Notes under the pieces: generated by a model
Seen by the model: the letters and a program-made list of their open reading frames with translations, nothing else
Told to the model about the DNA's origin: nothing
Databases searched by the model: none
Assembly (NCBI GenBank): GCA_944319915.1
Contig: CALUEY010000012.1
Location: 1 to 48,365 of the forward strand
Length of the DNA: 48,365 bases
Direction of reading: 5' to 3'
Origin: an uncultured Prevotella sp.
Lineage (GTDB): Bacteria; Bacteroidota; Bacteroidia; Bacteroidales; Bacteroidaceae
Made by a program: the position numbers and the translations under genes
Part shown: positions 42,361 to 48,365 of the stretch, piece after piece
Layout: every line of letters begins with the position of its first letter
Numbering within the stretch: the first letter of the stretch is position 1

Positions 42361-42540
42361 AGTTTATCTTATCCGAGGCATCGCCAAACGCCCTTCCAGA
42401 AACAAACAGTCCACTCCCACGCCTTAATCGAATATCGATATTCCCTTGTCGGGAGTGGATATACGACAAGCCGAGGCGTTTTGTGACGGCTCTCTCCTTC
42501 TGGAAAATTTTGGCGAATTTCGGATAAAGGACAAAGCAAA
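42361..42540. repeat. Long imperfect inverted repeat (~180 bp) upstream of the XRE-like gene
   Basis: Several nested complementary blocks: TTATCCGA with TCGGATAA, TCGCCAAA with TTTTGGCGA, TTCCAGAA with TTCTGGAA, and TCCACTCCC (42410-42418) with GGGAGTGGA (42451-42459). At the centre is the palindrome GAATATCGATATTC (42430-42443). The arms have diverged but keep order and spacing. It could be a folded 5' leader, a miniature transposable element or a protein-binding dyad. No coding signal. Confidence 0.65.
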
Positions 42541-42594
42541 AACGCTTCTTTTTCTATATCATGTCTCGGATTCCGCCGTAGCGGGAATCCACTG

Positions 42595-42602
42595 CAAAGA
42601 TA
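42595..42602 (-). promoter_or_regulatory. Candidate -7 box for the XRE-like gene
   Basis: TATCTTTG on the minus strand. It would give a leader of over 250 bases that includes the hairpin GGATTCC...GGGAATCC (42568-42590) and the long inverted repeat. No clear -33 box. Confidence 0.4.
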
Positions 42603-42745
42603 CGCATAATATTTGTATATGCCATGGTTAGTATCGTCTTTTTGTGCAATTTGCGATACATTGCAGTGCAGAGTGCCATGAAATCCGCCACACCATGTAT
42701 CAATTCCCATTGCGCATTCTTGCGCCGCGGCTTGATGATTATCAT

Positions 42746-42753
42746 TATCTTTG
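42746..42753 (+). promoter_or_regulatory. -7 box for the BspA-like gene
   Basis: TATCTTTG, 178 bases before the start codon, with TTG 23 bases upstream (42720-42722). The long leader holds no recognisable motif. Confidence 0.45.
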
Positions 42754-42930
42754 CATCCAGCTAACCTGCGCCCGGCAATATGCGAGCAAGCAAACAATGC
42801 ATTAGCTTGCCTTGCCTTAGCCATAGGCCAAAGCAAAACGAAGAAGAATGGAAAACTTGCTGCCTTGCCTGCTGCCCAGCCACCGAGGCAGATTGACATA
42901 GGAACTTAAACAAATTAACATTAAATAGAT

Positions 42931-44023
42931 ATGAGAAACTTTACAAGACAAGTGTTTGTGCTGGCAATATCATTGCTGGCATCAATGCAAGCCTCGGCCT
43001 ACGACTTCGAGGCCGAGGGGATGTATTACAATGTTATCTCCCTTCAAGACTCAACCGTGGAAATAACATCTGGCGACAACAAGTATAGCGGTGATGTTGC
43101 CATACCAGAAACCGTTATATATAAAGGGGGAACATTAACTGTGACTAAGATTGGATTATCTGCTTTTTATAGATGCAGCTCTCTCGAGTCCGTCACAATT
43201 CCTAATAGCGTAAAAACGATTGAACCATCTGCATTTTTACCATAACTCTTTCACATTAGGATCTGGAGTAAACGAAATTCCTTATAAGCGTCCTGGCACG
43301 TATGTGGGAATATTCATAGAAGAATATGATGACCCTGTTCCACCCATCACTAAATTTTACATATCAGACAGTCCTAAAGAGCTATACATCGGAAAAGTCA
43401 ATGGCTTATATTATGAAATAAACAAATTGCCAATAAAAGAGTTATATATTGGCAGACCAATAGAAGTAACGTTTGATGAAGATAAAATACACTCCGCAAG
43501 CTTAGAAAGAATAGAACTTGGAGGCTGCTTGAAATCTGATGACTTCATAAATTACTACGAAGCTTTTGAATTACCGGATTCTTGCAAAACAATCGTTTAT
43601 GGTGACAGCATCGAAAGAATAAGCCATCCAATCGAGTCTGCATCGGAGATTTATCTGAAATGCCCCACACCGCCGCAAACCGAAGAATGGTCTATCGACA
43701 ACTATCTCAACACCATTGTTTATGTACCAAAAGGCACGCTTTCAGATTATCAGGCAGCCGATGTGTGGAAGAACTTCTGGGAAATAAAAGAATGGGATGT
43801 AGCATCGGACATAAGCACTCCCACCCAAACAACAAGCATAGCCGTCACCGCAGATGGCAGGCAAATAACAATAAAAACCGGCGGACAAAAGCTACGCGTG
43901 ATGGTGTATAATGCAGGCGGAAACCTGATATACGATGGCAACGAAAACACCGTGAATGTCAACGCCCCGGGGCTTTACATAGTCAGGGCAGGAAGTCTTG
44001 CAAAAAAATTGCTCATAAAATGA
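42931..44023 (+). pseudogene. BspA-like leucine-rich-repeat surface protein, frameshifted
   Basis: The first frame (42931-43245) encodes a signal peptide (MRNFTRQVFVLAISLLASMQASA) and the start of BspA-type repeats (FYRCSSLESVTIPNSVKTIEPSAF), then stops. The second frame (about 43220-44023) continues with SFTLGSGV, further repeats, the BspA element IVYVPKGTLSDYQAADVWKNF and a C-terminal T9SS sorting domain (LRVMVYNAGGNLIYDG ... GLYIVRAGSLAKKLLIK). Removing one T from the five-T run at 43235-43239 joins them as SAFYHNSF. The DNA is AT-rich relative to the men genes. Related surface proteins mediate adhesion. Mutation or assembly error cannot be told apart here. Confidence 0.82.
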
Positions 44024-44457
44024 TTAAAAAGAACAACGAACTGTCAGAACAAGAGAAAATAATGTTCTACAATTTCATGGATTGGGCTAATTGCGTCAAA
44101 GAAAACAGAGGAGGAAAGTTTAACATAACAAATAATGCTTGGCGCAGCTTTATAAACGGCAACAACATAACTCTCTGCTATGTACCACCCATACCAAAAG
44201 CCATGAATGAAAAGAACAAGATTTATTTTACAAAAAGAGCCAATTATTCACCAATATACGAACTGATGACGCACATCAGAAACGCCATTGCCCACTCGCA
44301 AATCACGAAGGTGGATGGTTGCTTTGTTCTGCATGACATATCCAAATCTAAAAAGAAGGAAGACACCATGCAAGCCAAGGTTGATGAGGACATGATGCAA
44401 GGACTTCTTGATGCTATCAAAAATAATTATACAATCAAGAAAAAGAACAAAAAATAA
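44020..44457 (+). CDS. HEPN-like protein
   Basis: A 145-residue AT-rich gene product, basic and Lys-rich, with no signal peptide. HIRNAIAHSQI contains the HEPN-type R-N-x3-H signature (RNAIAH), which in active HEPN domains is the metal-independent RNase site. The rest is helical. Its ATG overlaps the stop of the BspA-like gene (ATGA), so it is translated from the same mRNA. No nucleotidyltransferase (MNT) antitoxin partner is adjacent. It could be an RNase toxin or an inactive HEPN protein; family assignment rests on one motif. Confidence 0.6.
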   Translation: MIKKNNELSEQEKIMFYNFMDWANCVKENRGGKFNITNNAWRSFINGNNITLCYVPPIPKAMNEKNKIYFTKRANYSPIYELMTHIRNAIAHSQITKVDGCFVLHDISKSKKKEDTMQAKVDEDMMQGLLDAIKNNYTIKKKNKK

Positions 44458-44522
44458 CTGACTTACACAGCCACAGCCGGCTAATGCTTACGGCCTGCCC
44501 GGCCTATGCCGTGGTCTTCAGT

Positions 44523-44568
44523 TTCCGCCCTGCCTCATATCATGAACGGCAGGGCGGAACTTTTATTT
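44523..44568 (+). terminator. Terminator after the HEPN-like gene
   Basis: A perfect 12-bp stem (TTCCGCCCTGCC at 44523-44534 with 44548-44559) and the tail CTTTTATTT. The rest of 44570-44718 holds nothing that I can support. Confidence 0.85.
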
Positions 44569-44718
44569 CCACCTCATATTTTATTATAGAGCCCACAAGT
44601 AAAGCCCCCATGAGGCAAACCGCCCTGACACACTTCGCGCGCCACTGCTTTACCTGCCCTTTACTACATTTTATGCAAAAACGCCCGGTGCCCTTACGTA
44701 TGTTCGGCAAAATAGCAT

Positions 44719-44726
44719 TACCTTTG
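44719..44726 (+). promoter_or_regulatory. -7 box for menB-menC-menE
   Basis: TACCTTTG, 125 bases before menB. It gives the second half of the men genes its own start after the accessory insertion. No good -33 box. Confidence 0.55.
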
Positions 44727-44851
44727 CATCGGCCAAGGCAATGCGCAGCCATCGGCGCCAGGCACGGCACAGAGCCCTCACCGTACAATGGCCGCGCCAA
44801 GGCCAATCATGAGCCATTGCCGGCAAAAAAAACAACAAAAGATTAATCTAC

Positions 44852-45679
44852 ATGGAAAAACGAGAATGGAAAACCATAGAGGGTTTTGACTTCAAGGAGA
44901 TATTGTTCGAGGAATATGGCGGCATAGCCAAGATAACCATCAACCGGCCACGCTACCGCAACGCATTCACGCCGCGCACCACGTGGGAAATGAGCCAGGC
45001 CTTCGCCTACTGCCGCGAGGCCAGTCGCATCGGGGTGGTCATCCTCACCGGTGCCGGCGACAAGGCGTTCTGCTCCGGCGGCGACATGCACGTAAAGGGG
45101 CGGGGCGGCTATGTGGGCGAAGACGGCGTGCCGAGGCTCAACGTGCTCGACGTGCAGATGCAGATACGCCGCCTGCCCAAGCCCGTCATTGCCATGGTCA
45201 ACGGCTATGCCATCGGCGGCGGACACGTGCTCCACCTCGTCTGCGACCTCACCATCGCCAGCCAAAATGCCATCTTCGGGCAAACCGGGCCAAAGGTGGG
45301 GTCGTTCGACGCTGGCTTCGGCGCGAGCTACCTCGCGCGCATCGTGGGGCAAAAAAAGGCCCGCGAGATATGGTTCCTGTGCCGCCAGTATAGCGCCGAG
45401 GAGGCCGAGCGCATGGGGCTGGTAAACAAGGTGGTGCCGCCCGACCGCCTTGAGGACGAGTGCGTAGAGTGGGCCGAAACGATGATGGAGCGCAGCCCGC
45501 TGGCGCTGCGCATGATAAAGGCGGGCCTCAACGCCGAGCTTGACGGCCAGGCCGGCATCCAGGAACTTGCCGGCGACGCCACCATGCTTTACTATTTCCT
45601 CGACGAGGCGCAGGAAGGTGGCCGCGCCTTCCTCGAGAAGCGCAAGCCCGACTTCAGCAAATACCCCAAGTTGCCATGA
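44852..45679 (+). CDS. menB: 1,4-dihydroxy-2-naphthoyl-CoA synthase MenB
   Basis: A 275-residue crotonase-fold enzyme that closes the second ring of the naphthoquinone. The MenB-type features are [21 protein letters not shown], the oxyanion Gly motif [17 protein letters not shown], the second oxyanion segment [17 protein letters not shown] and the MenB-specific [16 protein letters not shown]; the C-terminal region [21 protein letters not shown] also fits. Length is normal. menC follows within a few bases. Confidence 0.97.
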   Translation: MEKREWKTIEGFDFKEILFEEYGGIAKITINRPRYRNAFTPRTTWEMSQAFAYCREASRIGVVILTGAGDKAFCSGGDMHVKGRGGYVGEDGVPRLNVLDVQMQIRRLPKPVIAMVNGYAIGGGHVLHLVCDLTIASQNAIFGQTGPKVGSFDAGFGASYLARIVGQKKAREIWFLCRQYSAEEAERMGLVNKVVPPDRLEDECVEWAETMMERSPLALRMIKAGLNAELDGQAGIQELAGDATMLYYFLDEAQEGGRAFLEKRKPDFSKYPKLP

Positions 45680-45683
45680 CTCC

Positions 45684-46739
45684 ATGAACAGCAGTGAACT
45701 TATGAACAAGTACAAGGCCAACATCACCAAGCGCACGTTCCACTTCAAGCAGCCTGCCGGAACGTCGCGCGGAGTATATACCACGAGGACATCGTGGTTC
45801 ATTGAGCTTACCTATGCCGACGCCCCGGGGCGCAAGGGCGTGGGCGAATGCGCCCCGCTGCCCGACCTGAGCTGCGACGCCGGCCCTGATTACGAGGAAC
45901 GCTTGCGGGCGTTCTGCGCCAAGTTTGAGCGCGAAGGGGCCATCGACTACGAGGCCATGGCCGACTGCCCGTCGATGCTTTTCGGCCTCGAGACGGCCCT
46001 GCTGCACTTAGAGGCCGGCTCACCGAAGCTCTTCGACACGGCCTTCAGCCGCGGCGAGGCCGGCATCCCTACCAACGGGCTGGTGTGGATGGGCAACTAC
46101 GACGAGATGCTCAGCCGCATGGAAGAGAAGATAGAGCAAGGCTCCCGATGCATAAAGCTAAAGATAGGGGCCATCGGCTTCGATGGTGAGATGGACTTGC
46201 TAAAGCGCATCCGAGAGCGTTTCTCGCCGCGGGTGATGCAGATAAGGCTCGACGCCAACTGCGCATTCCGCTACGACGAGGCCCTCTACAAGCTCGAGCT
46301 GCTGTCGCAGTATGCCGTGCACTCCATCGAGCAGCCCATCCGCACCCGCCGCTGGGGCGACATGGCCGAGCTTTGCCGCGACTCGCCACTGCCCATAGCG
46401 CTCGACGAAGAGCTTATAGGCATCAACGACACAGAGACGAAACGCGAGATGCTCAACATCATAAAGCCGGCCTACATCGTGCTCAAGCCGTCGCTCCACG
46501 GAGGCATGCGCGGCGTGGAAGAGTGGGCGCTACTTGCCAAGGAGCGCGGCATAGGCTCATGGATAACCAGCGCGCTCGAAAGCAACGTGGGCCTGAACGC
46601 CGTGAGCCAGCTCGCCGCCAAGCTCTACGGCGACCGCATCACCATGGCGCAGGGCCTCGGCACGGGCCTGCTATACACCGACAACATACCCATGCCCATA
46701 GAGATGCGCGACAACTCTATATGGTTCAATGCCGAATGA
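45684..46739 (+). CDS. menC: o-Succinylbenzoate synthase MenC
   Basis: A 351-residue enolase-superfamily enzyme (345 if ATG 45702 is used, which fits related starts slightly better). The N-terminal capping domain includes HFKQPAGTSRGVYTTR. The catalytic set is complete: KLKIGA (Lys pair), RLDANCAF (Asp), HSIEQPI (Glu), IALDEELIG (Asp) and IVLKPSLHGG (Lys). It dehydrates SHCHC to o-succinylbenzoate. The stop overlaps the menE start. Confidence 0.95.
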   Translation: MNSSELMNKYKANITKRTFHFKQPAGTSRGVYTTRTSWFIELTYADAPGRKGVGECAPLPDLSCDAGPDYEERLRAFCAKFEREGAIDYEAMADCPSMLFGLETALLHLEAGSPKLFDTAFSRGEAGIPTNGLVWMGNYDEMLSRMEEKIEQGSRCIKLKIGAIGFDGEMDLLKRIRERFSPRVMQIRLDANCAFRYDEALYKLELLSQYAVHSIEQPIRTRRWGDMAELCRDSPLPIALDEELIGINDTETKREMLNIIKPAYIVLKPSLHGGMRGVEEWALLAKERGIGSWITSALESNVGLNAVSQLAAKLYGDRITMAQGLGTGLLYTDNIPMPIEMRDNSIWFNAE

Positions 46740-47713
46740 TGACCCTCGAAGAATTCCTGGCAGAGTGGCGCAACGGGGCCGACCGGTTGCTCGTACACAC
46801 CAGCGGCTCCACCGGCAAGCCCAAGCCGATGTGGGTCGAAAAGCGGCGCATGGCCGCATCGGCGCTCACCACGTGCCGTTTCCTCGGCCTCGAGGAGGGC
46901 GACACGGCACTGCTATGCCTGCCGCTCGACTACATCGCGGGCAAGATGATGGCCGTAAGGGCCGAGGTGTGCGGGCTGCGGCTCATCAGCGTGCCGCCCA
47001 CGGGGCATCCGCTGGCCGGGCTTAAGGCCGCGCCCGTGTTTGCCGCCATGGTTCCGGCACAGGTGTTCAACTCCCTGCAAGTGCCGGCCGAGCGCGCCAC
47101 GCTGAGGCAAACGCGCCACCTCATCATAGGCGGGGGCGCAGTCAGCGAGCCTATGGCCGCCGAGCTGAAAGACTTCCCTAATGCAGTGTGGAGCACATAC
47201 GGCATGACCGAGACACTGTCGCACATAGCCCTGCGCCGCCTCAGCGGCCCTGATGCGTCGGAATGGTACACCCCCTTCGACGGCGTTAGGGTGAGCCTGT
47301 CGCCCGAGGGGTGCCTCGTCATCGCCGCGCCCGAGGTTTGCGAAGGCACGCTTACCACCAACGACATTGCCCGCATGGCCCCCGACGGGCGCCGCTTCAG
47401 CATCATAGGCCGCAAGGACAACGTGATATGCAGCGGCGGGATAAAGATACAGGCCGAAGAGGTGGAGCGCGCGCTCGCCCCACACCTGCACACGCCGTTC
47501 GTAATAACAAAGCGCAAGGACACCAAGTTTGGCGAGGCCGTGGTGCTGCTCATTGAGGGCGGGAGCACGGCAGAGGCCGAGGCAGCCTGCCGCCAGGCCC
47601 TGCCCAAGTACTGGCAGCCGCGCGCCATACTGCCCGTAAGCCGCATACCCACCACCGAGACGGGCAAGCCCGCCCGCAAGGAAGCCGAAAGGCTGGCCGC
47701 AGCCACAGCCTGA
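46736..47713 (+). CDS. menE: o-Succinylbenzoate-CoA ligase MenE, short form
   Basis: A 325-residue AMP-forming acyl-CoA ligase that makes o-succinylbenzoyl-CoA. Motifs: VHTSGSTGKPKPMWVEKRR (nucleotide loop), WSTYGMTETLSHIALR, and the hinge/C-domain IIGRKDNVICSGGIKIQAEEVERAL, with the catalytic Lys in TTETGKPARKEAE. It is much shorter than the ~450-residue bacterial norm because part of the N-domain is missing, which I believe is usual in Bacteroidetes. ATG 46736 overlaps the menC stop (ATGA). Confidence 0.93.
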   Translation: MMTLEEFLAEWRNGADRLLVHTSGSTGKPKPMWVEKRRMAASALTTCRFLGLEEGDTALLCLPLDYIAGKMMAVRAEVCGLRLISVPPTGHPLAGLKAAPVFAAMVPAQVFNSLQVPAERATLRQTRHLIIGGGAVSEPMAAELKDFPNAVWSTYGMTETLSHIALRRLSGPDASEWYTPFDGVRVSLSPEGCLVIAAPEVCEGTLTTNDIARMAPDGRRFSIIGRKDNVICSGGIKIQAEEVERALAPHLHTPFVITKRKDTKFGEAVVLLIEGGSTAEAEAACRQALPKYWQPRAILPVSRIPTTETGKPARKEAERLAAATA

Positions 47714-47747
47714 CCTACACTGCCCGCAGCCCCTGCGCTTAGGCAAC

Positions 47748-47793
47748 AAGAGCCGCACCGAAGCCATGGCAAATTGGCTTCAGTGCGGCTCTT
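47748..47793 (+). terminator. Terminator of menB-menC-menE
   Basis: An 18-bp stem with one mismatch (47748-47765 with 47776-47793), loop of ten bases, then CTCCTTATTATT. It lies 34 bases past menE. Confidence 0.88.
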
Positions 47794-47974
47794 CTCCTTA
47801 TTATTCGCTTTTCCTGACATTGCTGAACCATCATGAACCAAAAGCGACCGAGGCGCAAAGGCAGCTCCGTGCATGCCGCAAGCACGGCGGCAGGGGCAGC
47901 ACGTGGAAACAATGCGTGTAAAGTTTTTTCGCAAGATGGGCATCACTACGCAACCATCTGAGCCTCAACAAGTT

Positions 47975-48062
47975 GCAAAACAGTCCGTTTGAGCTTGCAA
48001 AACCTGCCGTTTGACAGTGCGAAACAGGCCGTTCGGCTATCTAAAACCAGGCTGTTCGGCAA
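47975..48062. repeat. 22-bp-period repeat array E (four units)
   Basis: Units start at 47975, 47997, 48019 and 48041, exactly 22 bases apart; typical unit GCAAAACCTGCCGTTTGAC. It lies in the 47714-48300 interval after menE, which holds no gene I can support. Confidence 0.85.
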
Positions 48063-48195
48063 AGCGAGCCGGCAGATGCAGCCAGCCTGCCCATACTTTG
48101 TAATAATCGTTCGCACCTGCCATGGGCCGCGCAAGGAAGCAAGCCACCATGCAGAAAAAATTTGCCCGGAGGCCGGGTTTAAGCAAAAAAATGCG

Positions 48196-48269
48196 TATCT
48201 TTGCAGAAAATAAGCTGCGCTCGGGAAATTGTGAGCAAGCTCACTTTCCGCTCGCTTGCATTATCTTTG
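48196..48269 (+). promoter_or_regulatory. Two -7-like boxes flanking a palindrome
   Basis: TATCTTTG occurs at 48196-48203 and again at 48262-48269. Between them is the hairpin GGAAA-TT-GTGAGC-AA-GCTCAC-TTTCC (48224-48249) and a CGCTCGCTTGCATTATC tail. No gene starts on the plus strand after it within the window; transcription would run antisense into the partial gene at the right end. Confidence 0.45.
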
Positions 48270-48289
48270 TCTGGGATAATTAAAAAAGG

Positions 48290-48365
48290 GCTCTAGTTAA
48301 TTATACCGTTGCAAACTTGACATTATAATGGTTCATGGAAAGTCCAAGGAGTTCGTCAGCCTGGT
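48290..48365 (-). mobile_element. Right copy of the terminal repeat, probable IS end
   Basis: Inverted counterpart of positions 2-77, with 73 of 76 bases identical. It ends at GCTC (48290-48293), the same boundary as in the left copy. Flanking bases differ, consistent with two independent insertions of one element. Confidence 0.55.
48301..48365 (-). CDS. C-terminal fragment of the same unidentified protein as at the left end
   Basis: On the minus strand the frame encodes QADELLGLSMNHYNVKFATV and a TAA stop, the same residues as at 4-66. The protein runs out of the window. Family not identified; probably a transposase. Confidence 0.55.
   Translation of the reverse strand, partial: QADELLGLSMNHYNVKFATV

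Noticed and set aside
47989-48213. 74-codon open frame after menE
   Set aside because: It is mostly a translation of repeat array E, with no start signal and no resemblance to any protein.

Overview
The window looks like a contig from a high-GC member of the Bacteroidales, most likely Prevotella-like. The support is: Bacteroidetes -7 boxes (TAnnTTTG) in front of many genes; few Shine-Dalgarno sites; type IX secretion sorting domains; Bacteroidetes-specific families (DUF4230, DUF4738, DUF4890, DUF5606, extended NusB, BACON-like lipoprotein, BspA-type repeats); and a fermentative/anaerobic gene set. I see no tRNA, rRNA or CRISPR array. Genus level is inference.

Layout. 1-246: 3' end of an unidentified, probably transposon-encoded gene and a terminator. 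247-1418: two tandem SMR exporters and a Nim-type flavoprotein. 1671-4029: HD protein and a divergent oxaloacetate decarboxylase alpha-like protein. 4351-6624: patatin/outer-membrane barrel protein. 6743-7943: queuosine pair (transporter, queF). 8746-12056: rplY-pth-hslR-lipoprotein-purN operon. 12314-15710: nusB-yajC-ybbR-coaE-DUF5606 operon. 15888-23988: carbohydrate locus (LacI regulator, GH105, GH31 with PA14, GH3). 24239-27998: tsaA, two DUF4230 proteins and two small envelope proteins. 28143-33125: lysS-gpsA-pgi-HAD. 33579-37401: accessory island of secreted proteins with a Sel1/T9SS protein, an effector-like amidase-fold protein and a candidate partner. 37586-38518: secreted esterase. 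38695-47713: menaquinone genes (thioesterase, menF, menD, then menB, menC, menE), split by a 2.8-kb accessory insertion (XRE-like regulator, frameshifted BspA-like surface protein, HEPN-like protein). 48290-48365: a second, inverted copy of the sequence found at the left end.

The most unusual features are: (1) five intergenic arrays, each of four units with an almost exact 22-bp period and a palindromic core resembling GCAAAACG-nn-CCGTTTTGC, which look like one dispersed repeat family; (2) the 34456-37401 gene trio, which has the architecture of a polymorphic peptidoglycan-targeting toxin with a periplasmic partner; (3) the accessory insertion within the men genes, including a HEPN gene translationally coupled to a surface protein and a ~180-bp long-dyad element upstream of a small HTH regulator; (4) two secreted-protein genes broken by one-base changes in short homopolymers.

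Functional links: the LacI regulator probably controls the neighbouring glycosidases; GH31 (alpha-xylosidase type) and GH3 (beta-glucosidase type) fit xyloglucan side-chain and backbone trimming, although GH105 points to pectin as well. The men genes supply menaquinone for anaerobic fumarate respiration. All assignments come from reading the translated sequence; no database search was run.
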